Shown here piece after piece: positions 23,151 to 36,350 of a DNA stretch of 64,000 nt (positions are counted from its first letter, which is position 1; every line of letters starts with the position of its first letter). Made by a program: the position numbers and the translations under genes. A model generated the notes under the pieces. It saw nothing but the letters and a program-made list of their open reading frames with translations. It did not search any database and was not told where the DNA came from. The DNA lies in NCBI GenBank assembly GCA_023055355.1, contig JALJCS010000001.1, positions 74,689,381-74,753,380 on the forward strand. The letters are read 5' to 3'. This DNA comes from Agelaius tricolor (taxonomy: Eukaryota; Chordata; Aves; Passeriformes; Icteridae).

Positions 23151-24373
23151 GTACCGTCAGGGGACGGGCCGGGCAGCGCCCCGCGCCCGCAGCGGCCGCG
23201 GCCTCGGCGGGGCAGGCCGGGGGGAGCGGGGAAGGAGAAAGGGAAGGGGAAGCAAAGGAAGGAGCGGCGGAGGCTGAGGGGAAGCCGGGTAGTGCTGTGT
23301 GGGTTTGCCCCGGGGCGCTTCAGATCTTCTCCAGTTCTGCATTCCACAGCCGGGGGGATCCCTGGCCCGTCCTGTGTGCCCTCCCTCTCCTCTTGTGACA
23401 GCTCCGCGTCCTTTGCCGTCCGCTCTGGCGCAGCTCTGGGTGCTGTTGCCCACCGGACACATCCTTTCCTTGTCGGTGTCTGGCGGTGGGTGGGCAGGAA
23501 TTAGGGTTTATCCTGCGGTGTGCGGCGGTGTCCCCAGTGCTTTGGCCGGTGCCCATGCCCGCTGCTGTGCCCTGTATCCCTGTGTCCCCTCCTCGTGTCC
23601 CCTCTGGCCGGCAGCCCAGGAATGGGCAGAAAAAGAGTTTATTCTCCTTTCCCACCTCCTGGAAGCTGCCCCCTGCGTGGTGCAGGGGCGCTCTTCTCCT
23701 TTGCATTAAATGTTTAAACCCTGTTTCTTCCTAGGTGTGGGAAAGGAATCCTGATGAGAAATACCTCAAGAAGAAAATGCTTATGGCAATTTCTTATAGG
23801 GAAATTGATAGATCTCTTTCTCTCTCTTTTTTTTTTTTTTAATACCCATGAGATATTTGAGACCACATGAAAGCAGTTTCCTATCAGATGAGACATGAGA
23901 AGCAGAAGTGTTGATTCAGCAAGGTCCTTACCTCCTAGGACATAAATAATGAGTATTTCAGTCGATTTAACTTCAAAGTCATTATTTTAATCCTTAAATA
24001 TTCGGCTGTATCAGGGCTGGACTTTGCTTGAAGCAGTGGCCTTGAACCTTCAAATGTATCTAATGTGACTAACAGACGTTTTGCAGGACTGACTTTATAT
24101 AAAGTTTAGCCTTGGAAATGGAAATTGGAACACCTGGATTAATTTTACAGTTGTTAGATTGAAAAAGACCCACTTGCAAATTGTCCCACTGAAATTGGAA
24201 TGCTTTCAGTGATAAAATTGGGTATATATGCATGTGTGGGATTAAGACTTTAGTAAGTGGACATACTTTCTAGCTTCTGTGGTGAAATAACTGTATAGTT
24301 GTGACCTTTTCCCCTCTTTTTTCCACATACTTGTTTTGGGAATAGGATTCCTAGTTGCTGTGGTAATATAAAT

Positions 24374-24535
24374 CATGGAATCACAGACTATGCTGAGTTG
24401 GATCATGGAGTCCAACTCCTGGCTCGGCTCAGGACATCCCAAGGGTCAAACCATGTGCCTGAGAGCATTGTCCAAACACTTCTTGAACCCTGTCAGGTTT
24501 GGTGCTGTGATCACTTCTCTGGGGAGCCTATAAAA
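24374..24535 (-). mobile_element. CR1 LINE fragment, 3' end, antisense
   Basis: It begins CATGGAATCACAGACTATGC and continues with GAGTCCAACTCCTGGC, CTGAGAGCATTGTCCAAACA, CTTCTTGAACCCTGTCAGG and TCTCTGGGGAGCCT. This is the reverse complement of a CR1 3' end. Confidence 0.9.
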
Positions 24536-25887
24536 TCTGTATACTTGTAATTAGACCAGACAGAGAAATAAACTGTTTGGTGAGTACTTTCCCTTCACTT
24601 AATAAATAAAACTGGTTGTACATTTTTTTCTCCTTCTGTTATGACCAGGAATGTCACAATTTGGTCCCCTCTGGAGAGAGGTTTTTGGAGCTGGGTGCTG
24701 CTGGCAGGGCTGAGTTTATCAAGGCAGGAAGCATAGACTGCTCTCCTGGCCATACAGATGCTGGAATAAATGTTTCTCTGGTCACAGCACTTGCATCTCT
24801 TGTTTTACTTTCTTTCTGGAGGTGCCTATTGACCACCCTCCATGTTGGCCTTTCAGCACAGAAAGCAGATTAACTGAAATACAATTTAATGATTATATGC
24901 AAATCAAAAAACCAGGAGTGAACACCCAGCTCTTCCATGAACTGTGGAAGCTGCTCAGTTCAGCTGACCTTTATAGTCTGCACTTCCTCTGTTCTGGGCT
25001 GGTCCTGCATGATCTGATTGTGCAATGCTCTGATTCACAGCAGTGCTGCTGGTATGAACAGTCTCCTTGTATTTGGGTGAAGTGATTCCTGTTAGGAAGG
25101 TTAACCATGTGCCCAGGTCTCTGGTGAACTGTCTGTTTTGTAGACAGAAGTGTAAACTGGAGGTAAGCTAGATTCAAATAAAGAGTAGAAGCAATAAACC
25201 TGTGTGTCCAAGTTAAACAACCAGTTTTCTCCTTTTGCTGCTTTTTTTTTAAAGATACAAGTGTAAAAATAGTTGGTTTTATGTGAAAGATGCAGTGAAG
25301 CTATATTCTGTCTTGGGGTTTGCAGGTGCTGATTCTGTTTGAATAACAATAACAGTATTTAATTAGTTAAAACATTAAGGCTGCTTATTTTGAAGGCATT
25401 ACAAGAACTAGGGAGCACTTTGATAGTATGCTCTGTTTGTCTCAGCCTCCCTGCTGATTCCTGTTTCTTTAGAATCAGTTTTATATTTAAAAAGAAATCC
25501 TATTGCTATAGAAGATAATAGGGTTGGGTTTCCTGTAGGAGATGATAATGAAAATGATCATAAGGCCTAAAGCAAACAAACAAAAATGTAGCTATTCCCC
25601 CTCCCTCTAATAATTTCCATGACATTTTAGCACAGACTTCTAACAACTTCATAAGAAAAACCCTGGGTATACATAAGGTACTTACTAACTTCATTGCAGT
25701 TTCAGAACTCTCTAATGCAGCAGCTCTTTCAGTGAAGTTGTCATTGTGTCATCTCAGAACATCTGTACAAGGTTGCTGTTTTCAGCTAAAGGCCATTGAG
25801 GATGGTTCACCGGTCATTACTCCTTTCATTTATATTAGAGGTGAAAAGCAGGTTAATTAGTCATTTATACTCTGTGTTAACAGAAGT

Positions 25888-26060
25888 AGAATCACAGACT
25901 CATTTGAGATTGAGAAGACCTTTAAGATCATCAACTGCAAGCATTAACCCAGCACTGCCAGGTCCACACTAAACCCTGTTCCCAGGTGCCACTTCCACAC
26001 GTCCTTTCAAGGACTGGTAATCACACACTTGCCTGGGTTTGTGGGTCACTTTTGAGTATG
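25888..26060 (-). mobile_element. CR1 LINE fragment, 3' end, antisense
   Basis: AGAATCACAGACTCATTTGA, GACCTTTAAGATCATCAACT, AACCCAGCACTGCCAGGTCC and GTGCCACTTCCACACGTCCT follow in the order expected for the reverse complement of a CR1 3' end. The right limit is approximate. Confidence 0.85.
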
Positions 26061-29000
26061 AGTGCCAGACCTTTTGGCTGCCATAGCTGCAGTCACAACC
26101 TGAGTGACTGTACATCTGGAGAGCTGTTAAGATCTGATTATTGTGATTATTAGAGAGAGATACTTCTCCCCAAATTAAGGTGCCAGTGAGATCATATGCT
26201 AAAAATCAATAATGCAGATTTTATTAAGTGAAATGTGTGAGAGACAAAGACACAGAAAGGGTGGAGGGAAAGGCAGAGAGAGAACAATTAAGTAGAAAGA
26301 TAATCACTAGCCTTGTGGATCCAGCATTGTTTTGTTGGTCCTTCTTCACTCTTTTTAGTGGTAAGGGTCCCACAAAACATAAAGTTTAATGGGCTAATAT
26401 GCATTCAGGTATATAGAGGCATGCCCAAGCACCTCCCCTGCAGGGTGGAGTTTTGCACTGTCTTTTGCTACACTGTGAATCATATACAATCCTCTGATGG
26501 CCCAGAAATAAATCTGGCGGTGCTTTGGGTGACTTTGCTGGTTTATGACACCTTTTAAGACATGGCAGCTGCCTCTCATGCCTGTGTAGTTGAGCCCCAT
26601 CAGAAGGGATAAGTACCCTCAGGCCTACATAGGAGTGTGACTGTCCTGTGCTCAGTGTGTCTCTTCTTTGGAGTCAGGGGACTATGGTCTCCTGCAGTCA
26701 AGAGCTGACCTTCAGCACATTTGCTGAGCTGGCCTTCTCTATGGACTCCTTGCAGTGTTACACTCTTCTCCCCCACTCTTGTTTATCTCTCCTTAGGCTT
26801 GAGATAACTTGGACAATAGTACTCCCTTTATCTTATCTCAAGTCCCTGTCATGTGGCTTAATTTACTGTCCATATTTCCAGGAATTCGTGGGGGCAGATT
26901 TGGGGTGGAGGCATTGGTGGTTGCAGATGAGGAGTTGCTTCTTTATACAGTCTGCCAGAGTGGGCAAAGTCCTTTGGTGATCTTAACAGTGTTCAGGGCT
27001 ATTGTGAGCTGTAAGTTTCTTCTAAGAGCATATCCTCTGCTGCAGGTATATTCTAAAAAAGTCCAGATCCAGCTGAGGTAACTGGCAGGTGCCCTTAGAG
27101 CCAGCATTTTGGCTGCTACTGGAAGAGGCAGAGTTACAGGTGATGGTTGTTACTCCCAGGTCCCACAGGATGCTGTGTGAAAGCCAGGCACCTGTGCATT
27201 CACACATGAGCACTACTGGTTCTGTGTTTTAGAGCCAACCACCTGTAACTGAGAACAAAATTTTGTCTGGATGTGTAAAGTGAAGTCCCTGACTGGCAGA
27301 GCATGAGAACAGAATCAGAGCAGTCAGAATAGCATCATCAAAATTCTGGAGATGGTAAGAGCTGTTGTTAAAGCCCTAATGCTTTAAATATGGCTTGCAA
27401 AGAGGATTGGGTACAAAACTGAGTCTGTGTCCTTGTTTGTTGTTATCCTATTTATCAGGAGCTCTCAGGATATTCTCTTTAAAAGGCTTTTGATTCAAGC
27501 TTTGAATTAGAGATTCAGAGATTGTCTTCTTGGGGAAGCTCAAGTTTCATAAGAACTGATCAAGTTTTGACATGATGAGAGGATCTTTTGAAACTTTGTT
27601 TGAAACTAGATTGTTTAAGCCTCTTGAAAGTGTATATTAAGTTCTATGCATTGTGTATCCTTAGGTGAAAGGGCACTTGTGTGATTCTGAACTTCCTGAA
27701 GGAAGAGGTTAAGAATTCCACAAAAACTCTGCAGTCCACAGGAAATCCAGGGAAGATGGAACTTGATAATCCTCATGGTTAAAGTTTAATGAAAGAAAAA
27801 ATGTTTAATAATCCTAGTTTAGTTTTCTTTTAAGTGGTCCCTTTTGATTTCTCTAAAAAACATTTACTCACACATAGGAAGAATGTGCTCAGAGATGTGT
27901 TCAGAGGGTATTCAGTGCTGTGGACAGTGAACTTCTGATTCTGGCAGAATACCCAGCAACAGCAAGTGGTCTATGGCTTGGCATAGGGTGACTTTGGGGA
28001 AGGGGTCTTTGATCAGTTTTGCCTTTCAGGCTATTGAAACAGACTGTTTATTTCATTATATAGGTACCAATTGATGCTCCAACAGCAAGTGCTTGGTCTT
28101 ACTCTTGATGTGTGAGCACTCTAATATGACCTGGCATTCCTCTTGCAAAAACGTCATAAATATTTTCAGGGGGCACTCCAGGGGGAAGGTGGTGCCACAG
28201 TTCTGTGCATCTGAAGAGGTCAGGAGGAAAAAATCCATTGAGTAAACTGCAGCAGCAACTCCCCTGTTGCATTTTCCTCCAGGAGTAACAATGGGTGGTT
28301 ATGACTGCTCTCAGAGGTTAATGCTATTTAACTGGGTATGAAAGGACAGGTAGTTCTGTTTCCAGTAGGATCTTCTGTGGGAAAGCCAATATGTTTTGGC
28401 TAGTGTGCCCTTTAGGCTGTTTGGCAGCAAGACTGTGTATCAGATAGTCAAAACCAGAAGGCAGCTCTGAGGGATCATGTCCTTCTTTAACTTGCTAAGT
28501 CCTGATGTTTGTCTGATTTTCCTCAAGGATCTTCACAAGTGGAAACTGCAATTGGCCCATCAGTCTGCTCCAGCAGCTTCCTTTGTATTTTGGCTTTAAT
28601 CCACTTTCCTGATTGACTCTTCACAAGTTGTCCCTGTGCTCCAGGGAGCTCCTTCTTTCTTTCATGGCACTTTCAGTTATTGTCTCTGTCATTTCTGGGA
28701 ATGTCCTTAGATAAAGGAGAGGTGGATAGGGCTCGGCATGAGTCACTATGAACAGACCTTTGTCTCAAAATAAACCTGATGAGAGATCATTGGATCTTCT
28801 CACCTGCCAGGTGGGCTAAGAGGACTTTCAGCTCCTGCAAGTGAAGTCCCATTCTGAATGAAACCACATCTCTTCACAGAAATTATGTGTTCCTGGGATG
28901 CTGCCTGCAGAGGCTCACGGCAGGTGCTTTGGGATGGAATATAGGAAACAGGCCATGTCCCAGTTAGTCTTGTTACAGAGTAGGAAGTGTTGGGAACAGG

Positions 29001-29122
29001 GTCTGTGTGGTGTCCTGTTCCAGTGAGAGCTTTTGCATTGATTTTCTAGGGCTTGTAACTGGGAGAGGGACAGCTAAAAGTCTTTGTGCCATTGCCTGAA
29101 CTCTGTGTATTTTCTCCCCTAG

Positions 29123-29288
29123 GCAAATTCAGAATACACACACGGGGCTGGATTTGTCCGTACCGGAATACCAGGAAATCCGTGGGAAGATGATGTCTGG
29201 CCATGTCGAGTATCACATTGTTGTTGTTACCCGACTGGCTGCCTTCAAATCATCAAAGCACAAGCCTGAAGATGTGGTTCAATTTATG
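29123..29288 (+). CDS. HS1BP3: HS1BP3 coding exon 2 (N-terminal half of PX domain)
   Basis: The acceptor TTTCTCCCCTAG precedes 29123. The first base completes Arg15, and the exon encodes residues 16-70, ending ...VVQFM before GTAAAT. It contains NTHTGLDLSVPEYQEIRGKM, then MSGHVEYHIVVVTRLAAFKS and a SKHKPEDVVQF segment. These are near-identical to the PX-domain strands of vertebrate HS1BP3 (recalled human: RGKMMSGHVEYQILVVTRLA). The PX domain binds membrane lipids, with 3-phosphoinositides and phosphatidic acid reported for this protein. The phase leaving the exon is zero. Confidence 0.97.
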
Positions 29289-32200
29289 GTAAATATTTCA
29301 TCAGACCTAAGTTAGTGATCACTTTCTTAACCAGCTTTGATTATTTCTGTCATGATACGGCAGATGCTTCATCATCAGTCCCAGCCTCTCCAAGTCAAGG
29401 TCCTTGGTAGGACAGCACAGTCTGTACCATTTCTGCAATTCCTGTTCCATTATGCATATTCCATTATCCACACAGTAATTGAACTTTTTATTCCAGGAGC
29501 TGAAAGTGGCGATGCTGTTGTTGCCTTTAAGGCATTTTTCATTATGGATCAACAAATAGAAACCAATTAAACTTTTTGTAAGTTCTACTGCAAATTAGTT
29601 TCTCTAATATATGTATCAGTACTAGACTTTGTATAAAAACATGAAATAAATATATAGTAGCTTATTTGAATGGGTCTATTACCTGGACACAGATTTTAAA
29701 ATCCTTCATAAGAGAGGTTTCCAAGGAAGTGTCCATATAAAACATGATTTAGCTGGATTGTCTTTTTCACTATACCTGCAGAGTAAAGGTTTGAAAGCAC
29801 AGCACATGACTTAAAACAGGTGAAATTAATCTCATCTATGGCGTGTGCACATCCACTTAAGCTGTTGCTCCTGGGACTGTCTGTCAAGCTGATGGGAAAA
29901 GGTGCATTTAGGGTTTTCTCTTTGATCTTCTTTAGCTGCCTGCTGAAGCACTCCCAAGAAGTGCATTTCTCTGTCCATTGACCATAAGGGGACACACCTT
30001 GTTGCATGCTGTGACCATCTGCTCTTTTCAGATGTTTTGGCAATAACTGTAATGTCAGAGTGATGTGAGTGTGTGGTTACCTGGTAGACCATGACCCTGT
30101 AGTGTAACTCACACTTTGTGGAAGATAGCTGATAAAAGCCTATTTAAACAGTCTGATTTGCAGATAAATATCTAGCAATGTTGTAAAGAAATGCTTTACA
30201 GCAAATGAGATTTCCTGCATTTATTCCACACCTTGTGCTATATATAACCATGGTAAAAGCAGCAATGCTGGCATAGGAGTCTGTTCTGTTCACCCTGCTC
30301 ATCCCTGACTGCTTGTTCTTGCTCCTGCAGTGTTTCCTTTTGTGTCCCAGTGTTATGTGGCTATTCCATAATGTCAGCTGAGGAGCTGCTCCTGGCTAAA
30401 AATGGGTATTTTGGGGCTTGTTATTCAGTACTGATTTACACCTGTTTCTTGAGTCTGTGACTTGCACAGTATCATTATAGTTTCTTTTAGGGCAGGGAAG
30501 CACTTGAGGGGGCAGGGGCAGATAAGAGATGGGGATGTGCAGTTGCTTTTTTTCATGCAGCAATGCCTGCTTATATTATGTAATTTTTCCACACAGCTCT
30601 GTGGAAGAAAGAATCTGGTTACACCTGAGGTGTTGAACTGGGCTGTCGTCATCTAACTTCATTTTGTATCATTTCAGAACAAGTTGATAAAATCAGCTTG
30701 TCTATAAAGAGGAGAAACAGACTTTGTACTGCAGCCCCCTCTGCTTGCTGGGGTTGTCTGTTCCCATGTCTCTCTGGGAGGATTTTCAGCACTCAGTTGC
30801 TCTTCTCAAGTGAAGTGAACCTTCCTCATTTCTCCTCTGGTGAGGTCTCCTGACATTTCATTCTTCATGAAGAAGATAACTGGTGGAGCCTGACGAGAAT
30901 AACATTTATCTCATCAGTTACATTTTTTTCAGCTGACTAAATATGATATACTATATAGTTTGTTGTGTGAGAGTAATTTAAAACTGTGAGCTGGGAGGTT
31001 GAGGATGAATGCTTTCCATCGATTCATTCCGATGAGTCTTGTCTGTGTGTATTACTGGGGGGAACAGAGGGATTCACCTGTCGTAACTTATCTCTCTGGA
31101 AGTTGGATATTTTAATCTGAGTCTGTCCGTGCTTATATGGTCAGTGGGGAGGAGGGGAATGATGTGACTCATCCTCTGGAAATGTCTCTCTTCTTTGACC
31201 ATAAAGGGGAAGTACTTACATTGTAGACAGCTGCAGTGGGGGGCTTCAACTCCAGGCTGAAATGCTTGAGGGTCAGTAGAGTTGTGCACAAATCACTGTG
31301 CACTTGGAGGTGCCCTGGGATTTTCTACCTGGCCTTCAGAAGTTGTGTGTTTCCTATAGATCTTGTGTGGTATTAGCCTGCTGCACACAAGCCCTTTGGA
31401 TACCCCAAAGCATCTCAGATAGCATGGGATGCCTTCTTCTGGGCAGAACAGTCTGCAGATGTCTGTGTTTGGTTTTCTAAACTCCCATCCCCATTGGTGC
31501 AGTGCTGTTGAAAAGGATGTGGCTGAGCATCTGTGGGGTGGGGGAACCCACTTTGCATAGCATAAATGTCTTGTACCATTTGAGAAACCCTAAATTACCA
31601 TAGGTGTGTGCACAGGGCTGGCAGGAGTGACAGAGGGCATAAAGGCATTGGCACTGCCCTGAAACAGCAAGAATACATGCAGCATCCAAGGTGCCACTGG
31701 CTGCCTGTGTTCAGGCAAGTTGAGCTTCAGTCACTTTCACCAAAATCTCATTTTACAATGACTGTCATGGGAGCTGAGATACCTCATGCATGTAGGCAGA
31801 TGGCTCAACCTGGAGAGAAGTGCCAGTCCTGTGGCTGCTGGGGAAGGCAGGTTGCACGCAGAGTGTCTGTGCAGTGCCCTGTTCCGCTGGGTGCTGGAGC
31901 AGCACAAACAAGAGCTGTGACCCTTCCCCAGAGTTTGCAGTGAAGTGTAAGAGAGGTACCTGAGGAACAGCAGAGGAGAACGAGGCTGCAATGGGCAGCA
32001 GATCTAACACATCAAATTTGTATCACAAAGCAGAGTGAGATGAGACATCTGAAGGAGGAAGAGGAAACTACTATGTGCCTGTTCTGGAGCAGAATGGGAG
32101 AGGGGGCATCTTTTTTTGCTTTTTTTGAAACTGCCAAATTGGAGGAAGGAGTCAGTGTCACAGCGCTGAGGTGACACGGAGTTTAGAGAAGGCAGGCAGG

Positions 32201-32473
32201 TGTGGCAGGATTTTCCTTGTCTCTGGATGCTGATTTTGGATTGTCTCTGTTTTGGCCAGCTGGGGAGCCAGGTCTGTATTTTTTGGCTCCTTCTTGCCCT
32301 GTTGCTGTCCCTGAGGCCTCAGAGGAGCGGCTGCTCCTGCCCTGCCCTTGGGGCCTGCTCCTCACTCAGCGAGCACAGGTTAGTGAGACCAGGGGCTCCA
32401 GCAGCTCCTCTTTTCCCTGGGAAAGGCTGGTGAGCAAAGCAGAAGCATCCTCTAAGCTGGCTGTGGTCTCCAG

Positions 32474-32775
32474 GATTGAATCATAGGATCATTTGGGTGG
32501 GAAACAGCCTTTAAGATCCTTGACCCAGCTTTTGACGGATCACCACCTTGTCAGCTACGCTGGAGCACCAAGTGCCATGTCCAGATGTTTCTTGAACATC
32601 TCCAGGAATGGTAACTCCAGCACTTCCCTGGGTAGTCCATTCCAATATTTAATGACCATTTCCATGAAGAAATTATTTCTGATGTCCAACCTGAACCTTG
32701 CCTGGTGCAGCTTGAGGCTCTGTCCTCTCGTCCTGTCAAGATCGAGAGATGTGTTAAGGGGATAACAAAAACCAG
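32474..32775 (-). mobile_element. CR1 LINE fragment, 3' end, antisense
   Basis: It begins GATTGAATCATAGGATCATT and runs through CTTTAAGATCCTTGACCCAG, TGGAGCACCAAGTGCCATGT, GGTAACTCCAGCACTTCCCT, CCATGAAGAAATTATTTCTG and CTGTCCTCTCGTCCTGTC. This is the reverse complement of about 300 bp of a CR1 3' end. Confidence 0.93.
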
Positions 32776-33546
32776 ATGAAAATCAGAAAGAGACTTCAGA
32801 TCTGACCTGTGAAACCTTTACTGTGGGTCTAAACAATCCAGAGTGCCCTATTCCCCAGCCTTAACAGAACTATGCAAAATCAGCATCACGACATCTCTAA
32901 TTAAAATATTTGTGAAGAATTAACAGAATAAGAAATTCACTTCTGTGATGACATTCTAAATTATTAGAGAGTGGAGGGATTTTTTAATTTAAAAAAAATG
33001 CTAATTGTAAAATAGGGCAAATGGGTTTTAGAACTGCATAACCTTAAGGTTATATTTGGTAATTAAAGGAAAAGTCAGTTGCATTTCTTTCAAAGGTCAG
33101 AATACTCTTGTACTATCGAAAGAGGGAAATTGGTTTTCTCTTCGGTACTGCTACCAAGGTGATATTTAATTATTGCCTGTAGATTTGCCATTTTCTGTGA
33201 TAAAAAGAAAAGGCTTTGCTTTTCTTAAAGGCATTTCTTCTAGCCACACCTTAGCTTTTTTAGCAATTAACTTCTCCCTTCCCAGCCTTATTAAAAATCC
33301 ACCCAGCCTTTAGTGCCTTCTCTTTGTATCTGCATCCAGTTTGATTCTTCTGTACAAGTTATTTGTTAGTCAAGTTTTTTCTTTTTCAAAGCTGAACAAA
33401 TAACTACTGGTGTTTGACAGGCATAGTACAATTTAGGGAGGCATTTACTATAGAACTATCTTCCTCTCTTAAAATGAGGGAGTATATGAATACGTGGGTG
33501 TGTATTCATTTATGTTTTCATCCTCGCCTTTTTGCATATGTTGCCC

Positions 33547-33563
33547 TTTTTTTTTTTTTTTTT
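33547..33563. repeat. T17 homopolymer
   Basis: An uninterrupted run of 17 T residues in HS1BP3 intron 2. Confidence 0.95.
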
Positions 33564-35099
33564 GGGCCTCAAAATCTGAAAATCTGTGCATTGGAGTTGC
33601 ATTTTCCTGACTGTGCAGGTATGTTGTGAAGATAAATTCCTTCACCTTATAGCTTCTGTGATGTGAGAGGAGGGGAAAAAAATCCATGCTCAGTGTAGCA
33701 ATAGGTTCAGGAGCCACTAAGGATTCATGCTGATTAAAAAGAAATATTACAGTTCTTGCTCTTCTGCTGGGCAAAACAGATGAGGAGAACAGCATGTGGT
33801 CATGTAATTAAAATCTACCATAATGCACACCCACGGGGTCACCAAGCAACATTCATTCTGGTATGGCTTGAATTGGGAGTTTCCAAGCAAAAGCTTGGTT
33901 TGTGCTGCCTGGGAGAAGGGGTTTTGATTCTGGTACCCAAAGCTAGTGGTTGTTTAAAAGGACAGAGATGCTGGATCTCCCTTTTCTGCAGTGTTAAGAA
34001 GTGGGCTTTGTAAGAAGAAGGTCACTGTAGCCCTGGTTTTCATGAAATACTGTAAAATCAAGTGTGCTCTTTGTTGGTGTGCTCTGGCTGGCAAAGGGCT
34101 CAAGTTAGCTCTGAGATCTCCATTTTGTTGAAATCCTTGCAGTAGATATAAAGCATATGAAGACAAGTTTGAGGTCACAAATGGGGCAGTAAAAGGAGCT
34201 TTGAAGGGTAAGAGGCATTAAATGGCATTAATACTGAGTGGGATCAAATTCTGCACACAACTGTGAGTGCCAGGCTCGTATCCCGCAGCCATTCCGGTGT
34301 GTACTTTCCTGTGTGAGGCCCTTGGGAAGAGGGGGGCAAGGCACATGCATGAGATTTGAAGGATTAGTAGCAAACTTCAGACTTTCACTTTGAACTTCAT
34401 GGTGGTTTTCTTAACCTTCTAGCTATACTTGATCACATTCAACTTATTTATTTGTTCCCAGTGGGAAAAAAAAAACCAAAAAAAAACGTTCAACCCATCC
34501 CTATCTGTCTTTTAAGTTCTGTGTTGGATGTTAATTGTTACAGGCAAATAAGGTCTTGACCTGGCAAATGTGCACATGCTTTGCTGTATTTGCATGATTA
34601 ACTCTTTTGAAGTGAAGCAGATTGAGCCTTTGATATTGTGACTTGACAGAACTCCTTGAAGTGTGTGCACTCAGGCTGACTTACAGGTGGTGGGGTTTAG
34701 CTCCACAGTGTTCACAGAGTTCAGTTAGAGGCATGGAGGGGGGAGGATAACTGCAGGATGAACACCTGGAGGAATTACAGGCAGCAGAAGAAAAATATCT
34801 GAATATTAATCAAATCAAACTTTCTTTATTTAATAGGATTGGTAAAATGGGGTTTAGAGTAGTGCTTATTTTCTATCCTGACATTTTGGGCCATAGGATC
34901 CATCAAGGATTTTCAAAGCACTGTAAGTGATAACCAGGAAAGGCAAGATTTAATTTTGTTACATGCTGATACACCTTTCTCCTGGAAGATTAACAGAGGA
35001 TGTCAAATTGAAAGGGTCCAGAATTGTTGCAGCAGCAGTGCTTTCTAACTAGAAAGATGTGAGAATGCTCTGCATCACGTCTGGGATTGGCTTGAAAAA

Positions 35100-35620
35100 A
35101 TACACTGTGTGGAACCTGTCTGGCACTTGTGTAAGGCCTCTGTGCTGCTGCATCCAGCTCTGGGGTCCCAGGTACAGGAAAGACATGGACCCGTTGGAGC
35201 AGATCCAGAGGAAGGGTACAGGAGTGGTCATAGAGCTGGGACAGTGAGGACACAGGGAGGGGAGAGCCTGTTCAGCCTGGAGAAGGCTCCAGGGTGGCAC
35301 TGGATTCCTTCCAGTACCTGAAGGGGCTGTAAGAAAGCAGGAGAGGGACTGGCTACAAAGGGCCTGGAATTGACAAGGGGGGATGGCCTTAAGCTGAAAA
35401 AGGGAAGGTTTAGATTAGATGGAAGGAAAAATTCTTGACTGTGAGGGTGCTGAGCCACTGGCATAGGTTGCCCAGAGAAGCTGTGGCTGCCCCATCACTG
35501 GAACTGTTCAAGGCCAGGTTGGATGGGGCTCTGAGCAGCCTGGTCCAGGGGAAGGTGTCCCTCCCATATTGAACAGGATGATCTTTAGAGTCCCTTCTAA
35601 CCCAAACTGTTTGGTGGTTC
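35100..35620 (+). mobile_element. CR1 LINE fragment, 3' end
   Basis: CTGCTGCATCCAGCTCTGGG, GACATGGACCCGTTGGAGCA, AGCCTGTTCAGCCTGGAGAA, GGTTGCCCAGAGAAGCTGTG, GGATGGGGCTCTGAGCAGCC and CCCTTCTAACCCAAACTGTT appear in CR1 order. The copy is in the same strand sense as HS1BP3. The left limit is approximate. Confidence 0.92.
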
Positions 35621-35834
35621 TCAGCACACCAGTCTGGGGCTGCTGGGCTCAGCCAGCCTTGCCACTGCATTTCCAGCACCAAACCCCAGGTAAATCGAGC
35701 AGCAAAACTGACTGAGGGTGTCGAGGAGCCCGTGGCTGCCAGGGCTGGAGGCACAGGGACAGTGGGTGAGGAGCCTGGCTGGCAGGGGCCAGCACTGGGC
35801 TTGGGTAAGCAGGGAATGGTTTTGGCTGGAGGGC

Positions 35835-36070
35835 TGACACCTCTCTGGTACAGCTGGGTGTTCCAGCAGAGGGCTGACACCTCTGTTCTGGAGGGCTGAC
35901 ACCTCGCTGGTAGAACAGGGTGTTCTGCAGGGCTGACACCTCTATTCGGGAGGGCTGACACCTCTCTGATACAGCTGGGTGTTCTGCAGAGCTAACACTC
36001 TCTGGTACATCAGGGTGTTCTGGGGGCTGACGCCTCGCTGGTACATCGAGGTGTTCCAGCAGAGGGCATC
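35835..36070. repeat. Short-unit minisatellite (GGGCTGACACCTC...), about 7 copies
   Basis: The phrase GGGCTGACACCTC or a variant recurs at least six times, followed alternately by TCTGGTACAGCTGGGTGTTC-like and TTCTGGA/TTCGGGA-like segments. Unit length therefore switches between about 28 and 40 bp. It adjoins the CR1 copy. The open frames on the minus strand over it are not genes. Confidence 0.85.
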
Positions 36071-36224
36071 CCGGCACTGCAGGATATCTATCCATCGGCC
36101 GGCCCGCTGTGCTGCGGGCTCGGGGAAGCACATTAGTATGCTTTGGGGACAGAGCTGTCACACTTGGTATTCCGTGTCGCCTGTGCGTTCCCGGCGTTGT
36201 TGTTCAAAGCCCACGTAGATCCAC

Positions 36225-36350
36225 AAAGGCGCAATTAGCGATGGGATGCGAGGGTGTGCGTTTGCTTTAGGTTCAGTGGTGTAATTAGACATAAATTGAG
36301 ATTTATGAATAATTTACAGACTTTGATAGAGGAGGAATGAAAATTAAGTG
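36225..36350. promoter_or_regulatory. Candidate conserved non-coding element
   Basis: Within repeat-free sequence is a cluster of homeodomain-like words: GCAATTAGCG, GTAATTAGACATAAATTGAG and TTTATGAATAATTTACAG. The texture is like conserved developmental enhancers. Its target could be GDF7 or HS1BP3. This is a guess from motif density only. Confidence 0.25.

Larger units (their letters stand above)
23151..29122 (+). other. HS1BP3: HS1BP3 intron 1
   Basis: A 5972-bp GT-AG intron. It contains two CR1 3'-end fragments in antisense (24374-24535 and 25888-26060), a CT/T-rich tract at about 23814-23842, and otherwise unremarkable AT-rich sequence. No extra coding exon is seen. Confidence 0.85.

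Noticed and set aside
22863..23504. A 213-codon frame covering the tRNA and HS1BP3 exon 1
   Set aside because: It translates through the tRNA gene and CpG island. The HS1BP3 frame and donor at 23151 are different and well supported.
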